A DNA stretch of 64,000 nucleotides from RHLJ01 sp965242845 (GCA_965242845.1 CBDETC010000002.1:310001-374000), one strand, 5' to 3'. Positions 53,736-63,045 are shown, counted from the stretch's first letter. Numbers and translations: made by a program. Notes: a model not told the origin generated them from the sequence alone.

Positions 53736-55505
53736 TCAAAAACTCCAAAATTTAGACACCAAAGATATGGTTATTACCGCTACGATCAAATTCAGTGGAA
53801 GCCCTATTTTGACGTAGTCGGTGTACCGATAATTACCAGGACCATAAACCATGAGATTGGTTTGATACCCCACAGGAGTAGAGAAGCTCGCAGATGCTCC
53901 CATTATTATCACTATGGCAAATGGAATGAAATCTACTTGCAAGGATTGAGCTATCGATAGAGCAATTGGAAAAACCAAAACCGCCGCTGCATTATTAGTA
54001 ATTAGCTCCGTCAGTATCCAGGTAATGAAATAGGTAATTATTAGAGCTATAGCTGGATTCTCCTGAGCAAAAGAAAGCATTCCCACAGCAAAATTTGATG
54101 CAGCACCGGTTGAAGAAAGGGCACTTCCAATTCCCAGAGACGCTCCGATAGCGATCAATACTCTCCAATCTACAGCCTCGATACTTGCCGAATAACGAAT
54201 ACATCTAGTTAGAATCATCAAGCCTCCCGCAACGAAAGCAGCTTGTAACATACTCAAGATATTTAGTCCAGCAAGTGCAACCATCGCTATTAAAATTAAA
54301 ATAGCAAGCCCAGCTTTATCAAACTGTGTCCTGGCTACATTTTCAATAGGACTTATCAGATAAAAATGATTCGAATTTCTAAATCTATGTTGGAAAGACT
54401 TTTTTGTTTCCAGGAATAACGTATCCCCTGTTTTAAGAGTAATATCTCCCACCTTCTCCTTAAGCCTTTCTCCACTTCTTGAAACAGCCAATACTACAGC
54501 ATTATATCTTTCTCTAAATCTACCCTCTTTTATGGTCCTACCTTTAATTGGATTTGAAGTAGACACAACAGCTTCTACAAGAACTCGGTCACTTTCAGTG
54601 GCATCCAGTTTAAACACTTGATCAGTAGCTGGTACTAATCCCTGAATGTTTTGAAGATCTACTATAGAATCTATAACTCCTGCAAAAATTAACCGGTCTT
54701 CTTCTTTGAGCTTTTGGTCAGGACCTACTGCGGGGATGATCTCTTCACCCCGAATTATCTCTACCAGAAAAAGTCCTGGAAGCTGTCTTAATCCTGCATT
54801 TTGTACTGTTTGTCCAACAAGAGAACTATTCTTAGACACTACCATTTCTATGGTATACTCTCTCGGGTTTTTAAACGTCTCAAAAGCTTCTCCTCTTGAA
54901 GGGAGCAACTTATCTCCAAAAATGAATAGATATAAAAACCCTGCAATGGCACACGGAATCCCGATTAGTGCTGGTTCGAAAAGGCCAAGAGAACGGGTAC
55001 TCGCCTCTTCAATCAATAACCCATTTAAAATCAGGTTTGTACTCGTTCCAATTAAAGTACAGGTTCCACCAAGTATTGCAGCATAACTCAATGGGATCAA
55101 GATTTTAGAAACTGGAATCCTGGTTCTCTTGCTCCAATGCTCTAGAGCAGGAATAAATGACGCTACAATGGGAGTATTATTTAAAAATGCACTCATCACC
55201 ATTACAGGTACCATAATCCTTGCTTGCGAAGAGCGGACAGTATTGGCATTTCCCATCACTTTTTGAGTGATAAACTGGATGGCACCGGTTTCTTTCAGTC
55301 CAGCAGCAACTATATATAATGCTGCTACAGTAAGCATACCTTCATTTGAAAAACCTGAAAGAGCTGCTTCAGGGGCTATGATTCCAGATACTAGCAAAAT
55401 GCCTAAGCCAGCTAGTAAAATCATATCTACGGAAAGATGTGTAGTGATGAGTAGGATTAAACAACCAACGATTACTCCTACGACTGACCATCCTTCAATT
55501 GTCAT
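53736..55505 (-). CDS. SLC13-family permease with TrkA_C domains, possible sulfate importer
   Basis: From the ATG at 55505 the protein has 589 residues; a GTG 45 bases upstream gives a longer form. It has two blocks of membrane helices flanking two central TrkA_C/RCK_C-like domains (about 195-380). The GTCTLIGTSTNLILNGLL and SFSTPVGYQTNLMVYGPG repeats are the paired substrate and sodium sites of SLC13/DASS transporters. Bacterial members with TrkA_C domains are often near sulfate genes. Its position 12 bases before cysQ makes sulfate import a good inference, but other anions are possible. Confidence 0.88.
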   Translation of the reverse strand: MTIEGWSVVGVIVGCLILLITTHLSVDMILLAGLGILLVSGIIAPEAALSGFSNEGMLTVAALYIVAAGLKETGAIQFITQKVMGNANTVRSSQARIMVPVMVMSAFLNNTPIVASFIPALEHWSKRTRIPVSKILIPLSYAAILGGTCTLIGTSTNLILNGLLIEEASTRSLGLFEPALIGIPCAIAGFLYLFIFGDKLLPSRGEAFETFKNPREYTIEMVVSKNSSLVGQTVQNAGLRQLPGLFLVEIIRGEEIIPAVGPDQKLKEEDRLIFAGVIDSIVDLQNIQGLVPATDQVFKLDATESDRVLVEAVVSTSNPIKGRTIKEGRFRERYNAVVLAVSRSGERLKEKVGDITLKTGDTLFLETKKSFQHRFRNSNHFYLISPIENVARTQFDKAGLAILILIAMVALAGLNILSMLQAAFVAGGLMILTRCIRYSASIEAVDWRVLIAIGASLGIGSALSSTGAASNFAVGMLSFAQENPAIALIITYFITWILTELITNNAAAVLVFPIALSIAQSLQVDFIPFAIVIIMGASASFSTPVGYQTNLMVYGPGNYRYTDYVKIGLPLNLIVAVITISLVSKFWSF

Positions 55506-55565
55506 AAGCAATGAGATTAAAAATTCGGTCGAATATAGGACTTTAAACACTGACTTTATGAATAA

Positions 55566-57620
55566 TTAGCGGATTTGCACCCTTGCTTGTACTCCCAAAA
55601 ACGAACGCTTATTACCCTGAATCTCTCCTATCCCACTACTCAATGTCTGTGCGTCTTCTATTATAGTAACAGAATACTTGGCCCAAATATCAATCCATTC
55701 TGCTGCTTCATACTTCAACAGCAGATACATGCGCTGCCCCCTATCACTTAATGCAGTATTTGATAATACATATAGCAAATCATTTTCGAATTGATACAAT
55801 CGAGTGTCAAAACTATCAGTATCAAAAAGGGTTAGCCTTGCATCAATTTGCAGTTTTCTGGATAGCAATAATCTTAAATCCTGATAGATGAGAAACCCTG
55901 ACCCCCAATCTTCTCCGGCACCTTGGAATCTAACAAATTCGCCTCTAGTTCTAAGTCTCACCTTCCTGCTTACCTGGTATTCTGTCTGAAATCTGACGCT
56001 CGCTCTTTTTTCTTCTCCAAGTACTCTCTCTTCTCTTCCTGCCTGATCGGCAATCAAAAACTCATCTTCTTTAATTTCATTTCTTATTAATACATAAGCA
56101 TTGAGATTTCGAGATATACGCCTCTCGATTAGTCCTAATACGTCAAATCCCAGTGTTGATTGTGTATTCCCAGACCTGGGAGCATCGAAGCGATACTGAT
56201 CTATATACCCACTAATTGTATAGCCCTTAGGCAGGGTATGCTTTACCCCAAGATAAAACCCTATTTCATTATTGGGATCTCCTGAAGATTCTCCAAAACC
56301 ATCTCCTAAAAAAGATTGGAAGTTCTTTTGATAGTTTCGATAAAGAAGAGCGATGTCAGTATTAGAACCTATCGGAGCTTCTAATCCAGAAATAAAACCT
56401 AATCCTCCATTTTCGCTTCTTGCAGCTTCTATAAATAAAAAGGAGTTCCCAATTAGCCCTCGATAATCCACTCCAAATACGGAATTCGATTCACCTTCAA
56501 AATCATATAAATCACTCAAAGAACTTCCCGCTTCAATATAAGAGTTGAACGTGGTTTGATAGCCCGTTATTCCTAAATATCCTAGAGGAGAATCGAATGT
56601 AATTCTTCCCCCAAAGGTCTCCTGATCAATATTGTTCCTTCTTTCGAGTTCAGGAAGTGTTCTGTGAAATCCACTTGAAGACGGGAAGTTAGTAGTGTCT
56701 CCATTTATTACTGAAGCCGTTCTGGGACGACTAGAGTAAAAACCAGTAACCTGTCGCTCTTCTCCATAGGTAGCTGCAATCCCTCTGAAAAAATCTGTTT
56801 CTTGTGCAGAGCCGTATGCTCTTAATCCTCTTTCATTCTTATTAATAGTTCCTATGACTTCTCTTCCTTTTCCAAAAGCTCCACCAGTCCATAGTACCAA
56901 GCCCTGTCCAAAACTTAGGCTATAATCTCCGAACACGAGGCTTTTTAACTTTCCATTTTCCTTCAGTTCGATATGCCATGAATCGAAATCAAAATCAGTG
57001 GGACCTGAAAGAGTCTCTCCGGCGTCTTTCTCCTGGGTAAGATTTAAAGAGAGGTGATTACTTCTCATCCTAAATCTCTGGTAGTACTTAACGGCATTTC
57101 CTGTATACCCACCCGAAGAATCTTCTCTCAGAAAACCTTCCTGATCCTGAAGATTCTGTTGATACCTTGAAATATATTCGAACTGATTTCCTGACAGCCA
57201 GTAACCGGGATTTGTATAGAGATTAGTAAATCTATCAGACACTCCGCCTACTGTTATATATGGTCTCATCCTCTGAAAAGTGGCCACACCAATACCCGAA
57301 ACTCTCTGAATATCAGATATACTTTCGAAAGGGTTATTTCTTCTGAAGTCAATTACCGCCCTGGCAAGAATTAGGTTGAATCCGGGAATTTGAAGTAGTT
57401 CATTAACTTCTGCGGAATTTATGTTGACAGGATTGGAAGCTAAATCCTCTAAGAATTGGGTAAGCTGTTCCCCAGTCACTCCGGTCTCCTGTGTATCCAG
57501 TTCTTCGAATGCCTGTTCAAGCTGTCTTTCTACTTCAACCTGAGAACTATCTTGTGCATATGCATTTATTACTAAGAAAACAGAGAAACAGCCCAACAAT
57601 ATTTTCCTGGCAGTACTCAT
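55566..57620 (-). CDS. helix-hairpin-helix outer-membrane barrel protein
   Basis: A 684-residue protein with a signal peptide (cleavage after INAYAQ, near residue 22). Two ComEA-type helix-hairpin-helix motifs occur in about residues 62-122 (PVNINSAEVNELLQIPGF, DIQRVSGIGVATF), followed by about 550 residues of beta-strands ending in an aromatic/charged terminus (VQARVQIR). It looks like an outer-membrane beta-barrel with a periplasmic HhH domain. HhH domains generally bind DNA or proteins; a role in DNA handling is only a guess. Proteins of this build are widespread in Bacteroidota and uncharacterised. Confidence 0.82.
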   Translation of the reverse strand: MSTARKILLGCFSVFLVINAYAQDSSQVEVERQLEQAFEELDTQETGVTGEQLTQFLEDLASNPVNINSAEVNELLQIPGFNLILARAVIDFRRNNPFESISDIQRVSGIGVATFQRMRPYITVGGVSDRFTNLYTNPGYWLSGNQFEYISRYQQNLQDQEGFLREDSSGGYTGNAVKYYQRFRMRSNHLSLNLTQEKDAGETLSGPTDFDFDSWHIELKENGKLKSLVFGDYSLSFGQGLVLWTGGAFGKGREVIGTINKNERGLRAYGSAQETDFFRGIAATYGEERQVTGFYSSRPRTASVINGDTTNFPSSSGFHRTLPELERRNNIDQETFGGRITFDSPLGYLGITGYQTTFNSYIEAGSSLSDLYDFEGESNSVFGVDYRGLIGNSFLFIEAARSENGGLGFISGLEAPIGSNTDIALLYRNYQKNFQSFLGDGFGESSGDPNNEIGFYLGVKHTLPKGYTISGYIDQYRFDAPRSGNTQSTLGFDVLGLIERRISRNLNAYVLIRNEIKEDEFLIADQAGREERVLGEEKRASVRFQTEYQVSRKVRLRTRGEFVRFQGAGEDWGSGFLIYQDLRLLLSRKLQIDARLTLFDTDSFDTRLYQFENDLLYVLSNTALSDRGQRMYLLLKYEAAEWIDIWAKYSVTIIEDAQTLSSGIGEIQGNKRSFLGVQARVQIR

Positions 57621-57622
57621 TG

Positions 57623-58468
57623 CTAGAAACTAATTATGAGATCAAAACCAGGGCTCAAACCTAGTGCATAATGTTGTTGAACAGCTACATTTATTTCCCA
57701 AAGATCTTTTCCGTACCCAAAGCCAAAAGAATAAGTAAGCGGCTCGGTAGTAATTCCAACTCTTCCTAAAAAACCTTCTACTATGGCAACCTCTAAACCA
57801 CCCCTGTAGGAAACCGGAAACCGTACATCCTTCACCACATCTACTAGCAATAAAGCCTGCTCCTCAAGATGGTAACTAAAACCTATACTCAGGTCCGAAG
57901 CCAGGTCCTCTTCGTCCGTAGAAAATTCGTATGAAGAACGATTCAGATTTGTCGCTTTGGCTCCAATCCATAATTGTTCAGTTATTTCTGAAATAAGACC
58001 AAGATCCAAACTCAAAGCTCCTCCGGAACCGTAAACACCTCCAAATGAGATATGATTATAATTCAGTGTTACTCCGAAATGTAACAGCTCCCACACATTT
58101 TTATAACCAAGCTTAAGCCTGGTTTCATTAAACAAATTATCCCCATAACGATGCAAACCTAGAGCAGTAACTCCAAAGGAGGTTGGTACACTTCCAAAGG
58201 CAGCCATATCTGTAATTTCTGCAAAACCATAATTCCTTAAACCATAAAATCCTGCATTAGGTGAAGCACTACTTAACAATGCAGGATTAGCAAAGACTGC
58301 CCATCTACTACCCTCTAATGCCGAAGTAGCTTGACCAAGGCTGATCTCTCTGGCTCCCATTGTGGTTTGGGCTGCTACATAAACCGGCAATGAACAAATA
58401 AAGAATAGGAAAGAAATTTTATATGAGAATGTACGTATTCGTATCATTGACATAAGTTTGTTCGACAT
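57623..58468 (-). CDS. PorV/PorQ-like outer-membrane beta-barrel protein
   Basis: A 281-residue secreted protein. The N-terminal GAREISLGQATSALEGSRWAVFANPALLS pattern, with conserved small residues and NPA, is typical of the PorV/PorQ family of beta-barrels. The rest is repeated amphipathic strands ending in aromatic F. The start is ATG 58468 or the later ATG 58447, which gives a shorter, cleaner signal peptide. The first overlaps the divergent gene's start codon. Members act in type IX secretion or are unassigned; no further detail is visible. Confidence 0.75.
   Translation of the reverse strand: MSNKLMSMIRIRTFSYKISFLFFICSLPVYVAAQTTMGAREISLGQATSALEGSRWAVFANPALLSSASPNAGFYGLRNYGFAEITDMAAFGSVPTSFGVTALGLHRYGDNLFNETRLKLGYKNVWELLHFGVTLNYNHISFGGVYGSGGALSLDLGLISEITEQLWIGAKATNLNRSSYEFSTDEEDLASDLSIGFSYHLEEQALLLVDVVKDVRFPVSYRGGLEVAIVEGFLGRVGITTEPLTYSFGFGYGKDLWEINVAVQQHYALGLSPGFDLIISF
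58453..58460 (+). promoter_or_regulatory. candidate -7 box of the DUF4835 gene
   Basis: TAAGTTTG matches TAnnTTTG exactly and ends six bases before the ATG at 58467, so transcription would begin almost at the start codon. No -33 element is clear. It lies within the divergent gene if that gene begins at 58468. Confidence 0.3.
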
Positions 58469-59396
58469 GATATATCTGAAAGGAATAAAGAAAGTGTTTA
58501 ACTCTAGAATTCACAGTTTTTTTGTACTAATGCTACTCCCTGTAGCCTCTCTGGCACAGGAGTTTAACTGTAGGGTGAATGTAGATGACACAAATCTGGA
58601 GGGGACATCCTTCGAGTATGTGAAAGAATCCCTCCAAACTGATCTTGAAAATTATATCAATGAGTTTAGATGGACGGAAATTGAGTTTCAGGAGGAAGAA
58701 CGTATTTTCTGCCAGCTTTCTATTGTATTGATAGATGGAGATCAGGATTTCAATTTTGTCGCGGAAACAGTGATCTCGGCAAGAAGACCTATATATAACA
58801 CTACTTCTGAGACTACTTCTCTTATTATTGGAGATCAGTCCTGGCAGTTTTCCTATCCTCAGGGAAAAAGTTTGATTCATGAAGAATTACAATTCGAATC
58901 CCTCACAGGATTTATTGATTTCTACATGTACTTAATTCTTGGGTATGATTTTGATAGTTTTTCTCCATTAGGAGGAACTGACTATTTTGAACTTGCTCAA
59001 AATGTGGTTGATCTGGCTCAGAATGAAAATGCAATTGGGTGGAACAGAAACAGTAACAATCAACGTAATCGATTTGTTCTGATCGCTGATTTACTAAACA
59101 ACAATTATCACCCGCTCAGAAATGCATACTATACCTATCATCGGCAAGGGCTAGATACTTTTACTCAAAGCCCCGAACAAGCACGGCAACAGGTACTAAC
59201 AAGTCTTGAGGATATTCGGGACGCCAAAAGAAGATCAACCAGCAACTTTCTTTATGATCTCTTCTTCGATTCAAAATCAAAAGAAATTGCTTCCATTTTT
59301 AGAGATGCTGATAGCCGGGTTCAATTACAGGCTTATACCATTTTACAAGAGACTGACCAGGGGCACCTGAGCGAATACAGCGAGTTACAGAACTAG
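58467..59396 (+). CDS. DUF4835 (PorD-like) protein
   Basis: A 309-residue secreted protein: signal peptide with cleavage near SLAQ, then QEFNCRVNVDDTNLEG. The DUF4835 pattern is present, including FIDFYMYLILGYDFDSFSPLGG and the tail with SKSKEIASIFRDAD. PorD is the name given to family members linked to type IX secretion in Bacteroidota, but its exact job is unclear. It follows the start given by ATG 58467; a TTG nine bases upstream is less likely. The 122-base gap to etfB holds the 13-base element at 59473. Confidence 0.85.
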   Translation: MIYLKGIKKVFNSRIHSFFVLMLLPVASLAQEFNCRVNVDDTNLEGTSFEYVKESLQTDLENYINEFRWTEIEFQEEERIFCQLSIVLIDGDQDFNFVAETVISARRPIYNTTSETTSLIIGDQSWQFSYPQGKSLIHEELQFESLTGFIDFYMYLILGYDFDSFSPLGGTDYFELAQNVVDLAQNENAIGWNRNSNNQRNRFVLIADLLNNNYHPLRNAYYTYHRQGLDTFTQSPEQARQQVLTSLEDIRDAKRRSTSNFLYDLFFDSKSKEIASIFRDADSRVQLQAYTILQETDQGHLSEYSELQN

Positions 59397-59472
59397 CTTT
59401 CTTTTTCTTACATCTTTATCGACCAGAGACAAACTTTTTCTGTTTCAAAGTTGTATATTATTTGGCTTAAAA

Positions 59473-59485
59473 AAGCGGTTCCACA
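59473..59485. repeat. 13-base element upstream of etfB, copy 1
   Basis: AAGCGGTTCCACA occurs here and again, identically, at 63138-63150 upstream of the acyl-CoA dehydrogenase gene. In this copy it is part of an inverted repeat, GTTCC-ACA-GGAAC (59478-59490). It could be an operator for fatty-acid oxidation genes. The evidence is positional only. Confidence 0.4.
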
Positions 59486-59518
59486 GGAACAAATATCAAG
59501 ACGAAAATTACGGAGCGA

Positions 59519-60289
59519 ATGAAATTTTTTGTATGTATTAAGATGGTGCCAGATGTTGGTGCTCCTTTTCAAATTAAAGACGGTGAATTGATCATGGATG
59601 GTGATCGAATGGTGCTCAATGCTTATGATGCATCAGCCGTCGAAGAAGCACTGGTTCTGACTGAAAAGCATGGTGGAGAAGTTGAGGTAGTATGTATTGG
59701 CTCAGCAAAAGCATCGGAAACCATCAGGAAAGCATTGGCAATGGGTGCTCATAAAGGAAGCCATATTGTTGTTGAAGGCGATAACAATTTTGATTCCGGA
59801 AGCTACGCAAATATTCTTGCTGCTTTCTTTAAAGATAAAAGCTATGATGTATTATCCCTTGGTAAGCAGTCTCAGGATACCGATTCCGGATTAACCGGAA
59901 GCATGCTTGCCGAAGCACTGGATTTACCTTACGCAACTAACGCAGTGGGGCTCGAAATTGACGGGGATAACTTAGTAGTTAAGCGTCAAGGTGATACTGG
60001 CCAGGAAATGATTGGCCTTCCCTTCCCTTGCGCCATCACTTGTTCAAATGATATGAACGAGCCACGAATTCCAAATCTAAAGGGCATTATGGCTTCAAAA
60101 AGAAAGCCAATTGACGCTATTGAGCTTTCTTCTCTTGGTTTATCAGAAGACGAACTCAGAGCTTCTTCAAAAGTAACTTCTTACGAGAATAAACCAGCAC
60201 GTAAAGCAGGAAGAAAGTTCGAAGGAGAAGCAGATGAAATTGCTCGCGAAGTAGCTCAGCTCCTTGATACCGAAGCCAGTGTGATTTAA
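59519..60289 (+). CDS. etfB: electron transfer flavoprotein beta subunit
   Basis: A 256-residue protein with the ETF beta opening (KFFVCIKMVPDVGAPF), the DASAVEEAL motif and a long region for AMP/FAD binding (SLGKQSQDTDSG). With EtfA it collects electrons from acyl-CoA dehydrogenases. The order etfB, etfA, FixC-like and FixX-like is the same as in fixABCX operons, so a FixA-type role should be kept in mind. The SD-like GGAG just before GCGAATG helps set the start. Confidence 0.95.
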   Translation: MKFFVCIKMVPDVGAPFQIKDGELIMDGDRMVLNAYDASAVEEALVLTEKHGGEVEVVCIGSAKASETIRKALAMGAHKGSHIVVEGDNNFDSGSYANILAAFFKDKSYDVLSLGKQSQDTDSGLTGSMLAEALDLPYATNAVGLEIDGDNLVVKRQGDTGQEMIGLPFPCAITCSNDMNEPRIPNLKGIMASKRKPIDAIELSSLGLSEDELRASSKVTSYENKPARKAGRKFEGEADEIAREVAQLLDTEASVI

Positions 60290-60338
60290 GGATTCTCCCA
60301 ATCACTAAACAAGAATTTAAAATCGATTAAATAGTTTA

Positions 60339-61313
60339 ATGAGTTCAATTTTAACCTATGTCGCCATCTCTGAAGGCAAAGTAAAACGCTCATCCTTAGA
60401 AGTTCTTTCAAGAAGCAAGCAAATAGCCGATGCAAATGGACTAACCTGTACCGCAGTTATTATCGACCCATCTGCGTCTTCTTTTACCGGTACCGTTCAA
60501 CAATATGGTGCTTCGGAAATTTTCGTAGTTGAAGATGCTTCATTCGACAAGCATAGAAATGCTCCATTAACTTCTGCATTGGCAAAGGTGATGGAAACAA
60601 GCTCTCCAAGTGTGGTAGCTTTCGCCTCTACCGAAGGTACAAAAGACATTCTCGGAGCTCTTGCTGCAAACCAAAATGCTGGAGTAGTGGCCGATGTTTC
60701 TTCTTTCGATTTCGACGGAAGCAGGGTATCAGCCAAGCGCCCTGTAATGGCTGCTAAAATGATGGCAAATGTTGAAGTGGAAGGAAACCCAATCCTTGTA
60801 TCGGTTCGATCTGGTTCCTACGATCTAATTGAGGCCCCAACAGAAGCTTCTGTTACCAATATCTCTCTTTCTGTAGATGTAGCTTCACTTAAAGCCACAC
60901 TGCGTGAAATCGTATCTGCTACAGGCGATACCATCGACCTAAACGAAGCCGAAGCTATTGTTGCTGCAGGACGAGGAGTAAAAGACGAAGAAGCAAAAGC
61001 ATTGATTAGTGAACTTGCTGATGTACTTCATGCAGGTATCGGTGCTTCCAGAGCCCTTACTGAAGCAGGTATTTATGACCCTAGCCTTCAAATAGGACAG
61101 ACTGGAAAGGTAGTATCTCCCCAGCTTTATATTGCAGTTGGGATTTCCGGAGCTATTCAGCACGTTGCAGGAATGGCTAATAGCAAAGTGATTGTAGCTA
61201 TTAATAAAGATGCGGATGCGCCTATTTTCGAAGTTGCCGATTATGGTATTGTTGGAGACTTATACAAAGTACTCCCTCCATTCATTGAAGAGTTGAAAAA
61301 AATAAAAAACTAG
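60339..61313 (+). CDS. etfA: electron transfer flavoprotein alpha subunit
   Basis: A 324-residue protein with the EtfA C-terminal FAD domain: QIGQTGKVVSPQLYIAVGISGAIQHVAGM and NKDADAPIFEVADYGIVGD. It binds FAD and passes electrons to the FixC-like flavoprotein. It is 49 bases after etfB. Length and motifs match ordinary EtfA; whether it is the bifurcating FixB type cannot be decided by eye. Confidence 0.95.
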   Translation: MSSILTYVAISEGKVKRSSLEVLSRSKQIADANGLTCTAVIIDPSASSFTGTVQQYGASEIFVVEDASFDKHRNAPLTSALAKVMETSSPSVVAFASTEGTKDILGALAANQNAGVVADVSSFDFDGSRVSAKRPVMAAKMMANVEVEGNPILVSVRSGSYDLIEAPTEASVTNISLSVDVASLKATLREIVSATGDTIDLNEAEAIVAAGRGVKDEEAKALISELADVLHAGIGASRALTEAGIYDPSLQIGQTGKVVSPQLYIAVGISGAIQHVAGMANSKVIVAINKDADAPIFEVADYGIVGDLYKVLPPFIEELKKIKN

Positions 61314-61379
61314 CTTTGAGCAGTTAGATATGAGAATTGAGTGAAACCATTCTCTCTCACTGCTCAAAACTCAAAGCTA
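61311..61379 (+). other. inverted-repeat hairpin between etfA and the FixC-like gene
   Basis: TAGCTTTGAG (61311-61320) pairs with CTCAAAGCTA (61370-61379), followed by TTTT. Inside, GAGAAT (61332-61337) can pair with ATTCTC (61349-61354), and GAGCAGT (61318-61324) with ACTGCTC (61359-61365). The structure ends just before the next start codon and could attenuate or modulate the operon. Confidence 0.5.
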
Positions 61380-61385
61380 TTTTAA

Positions 61386-62711
61386 ATGGAAGATAAATTT
61401 GATTGTATTGTAATCGGAGGTGGAGTTGCAGGTTTAGCTGCTGCCATGACACTCGCCCGGAATAACATGAAATTCCTGCTGATCGAACGGGGAGAATTCG
61501 CAGGAGCGAAAAATGTATCTGGTGGAGTTTTATGGGGAAGTGATCTTGCAAAACTAGTCCCTAACTATTGGGAAGAAGAAGACGGGGGTTGGGAGCGCTA
61601 CATCAACCATCGCCGACTTACCTTCATGGACGATCAATCAACATTTTCCCTGGATTTTAAATCTAAGCACTTCAATGAGACTCCTTATTCAGGGGTGGTA
61701 GTACTACGCTCAAAATTCGACAACTGGCTTTCCGGTAAAGTTCAGGAAGCTATTGACGCCAGCGATTTTGCCATGGATTCATTCATCGCTACCAACATCA
61801 AGGTGGATGAAGTACTCATGGAGAATGGAAAAGCAGTGGGTATCAAAACCGGAGAGGATGAATTTCACGCAGATTCGGTAATCATTGCTGAAGGAGTAAA
61901 TAATCTGCTTACTCGTCAGGTTGGTCTTCAGGATAACTATGTACCAGCTGATCATATGCTCACTGGTATCAAAGAGATCATTCGCTTTGATCAAAAAACA
62001 TTAGAAGACCGATTCCAATTGAATGGCCTAAGTGGTATGAGTAATGAGTTTGTAGGCTGGGCCACCGATGGTGTAGAAGGCGGAGGGTTTCTTTATACCA
62101 ACAGAGATACCATCTCACTCGGACTTGTAATTGGCATTAAAGATATGCGTGAGAAGAAGAGAAGTCCTCATGATCTTCTTAACCATTTCAAAACTCATCC
62201 TACCATTGCTGATGCCATTAAAGGCGGGGAAATCGTAGAATATTCAGCTCATGTGGTTTCTTCTGGCGATTCCAGAGCCATGCCTAAAGAGTTGTACAAA
62301 GACGGTGTTCTGATTGCCGGTGAAGCAGCAAACCTGTTAATGAATGCTGGAAAAGCGATCCAGGGAATGGATTACGCGATGAGGTCAGGGATATTAGCAG
62401 CAGAAACTATTGTGAAGGCCAAAGAAAAGGGTGATTACTCTTCGGCTACCTTGAAAGACTATCGAACTGCGTTGAATGAAAGTTATGTGATGAAAGACAT
62501 CAATAACTTCCAGGACGCCGTTCACTTACTTCACACAGAAACCATGCAGCAAAAGGTTCCAAATCTGGTCTGTGATTTTGGGCGTCAGTTTTTCACTATT
62601 AAAAACGAGCCAACTCCTAAATCTGAAAAGATGCTGCTCGGAGCTGTTAAACGACATTCATCACTCTGGGAACTACTTAAACTCGGATTTAAAGCACGTA
62701 AGTCATTATGA
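61386..62711 (+). CDS. FixC-like FAD-dependent oxidoreductase (ETF-quinone reductase, FixC type)
   Basis: A 441-residue flavoprotein with the FAD motif CIVIGGGVAGLAAAMTLAR, the ERGEFAGAKNVSGG segment and a second FAD region (GVLIAGEAANLLMNAGKAIQGMDYAMRSG). These match FixC and the flavin part of ETF-quinone oxidoreductase. Single-chain ETF-quinone oxidoreductase is longer because it carries the iron-sulfur domain; here that domain is a separate gene, as in FixC/FixX. It probably passes electrons from ETF to quinone. ATGA couples it to the ferredoxin gene. Confidence 0.92.
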   Translation: MEDKFDCIVIGGGVAGLAAAMTLARNNMKFLLIERGEFAGAKNVSGGVLWGSDLAKLVPNYWEEEDGGWERYINHRRLTFMDDQSTFSLDFKSKHFNETPYSGVVVLRSKFDNWLSGKVQEAIDASDFAMDSFIATNIKVDEVLMENGKAVGIKTGEDEFHADSVIIAEGVNNLLTRQVGLQDNYVPADHMLTGIKEIIRFDQKTLEDRFQLNGLSGMSNEFVGWATDGVEGGGFLYTNRDTISLGLVIGIKDMREKKRSPHDLLNHFKTHPTIADAIKGGEIVEYSAHVVSSGDSRAMPKELYKDGVLIAGEAANLLMNAGKAIQGMDYAMRSGILAAETIVKAKEKGDYSSATLKDYRTALNESYVMKDINNFQDAVHLLHTETMQQKVPNLVCDFGRQFFTIKNEPTPKSEKMLLGAVKRHSSLWELLKLGFKARKSL

Positions 62712-63010
62712 AAAATCTAAAGTTATCTGAGCGACTCGGACTTGTAAGTTATCGCAACCAGGCTAAATCAGAAATTAAGCCTCACATCATTGTTGATACC
62801 GATATTTGTAATTCAGGATGCCCTCATAAATGTACCACCTGGGTATGCCCTGCCAATTGCTATACGATGGATGACAACCAGCAAGTTCACTTCCAGGTTG
62901 AAGATTGTATCGAATGTGGAACCTGTATGTATGCGTGTGACCAGGGAGCCGTAGACTGGAACTTTCCAGATCCCGAAATTGGGCGCGGAGTGAACTGGAA
63001 CTTCGGCTAA
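62708..63010 (+). CDS. FixX-like ferredoxin
   Basis: A 100-residue protein with HKCTTWVCPANCYTMDD and the 4Fe-4S motif CIECGTCMYAC in the second half, in the FixX/ETF-quinone oxidoreductase C-terminal domain arrangement. The final cysteine of the main motif is followed by D rather than the usual P. It starts within the end of the FixC-like gene (4-base overlap). It would carry electrons between the flavoprotein and quinone or other acceptors. Confidence 0.9.
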   Translation: MKNLKLSERLGLVSYRNQAKSEIKPHIIVDTDICNSGCPHKCTTWVCPANCYTMDDNQQVHFQVEDCIECGTCMYACDQGAVDWNFPDPEIGRGVNWNFG

Positions 63011-63023
63011 TCCGACTTAAGTC

Positions 63024-63045
63024 ATTCCGCGGCGAAAGCCGGAAT
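63024..63045. repeat. short GNRA-loop palindrome after the etf operon
   Basis: ATTC..CGGC and GCCGGAAT form a stem of eight pairs with a two-base bulge around a GAAA loop. No T tract follows, so it is not a standard terminator. Its form resembles short dispersed intergenic palindromes seen in many genomes. I found only this copy in the window. Confidence 0.5.

Noticed and set aside
63024..63045. The GAAA-loop hairpin as a terminator of the etf operon.
   Set aside because: No T tract follows the stem.
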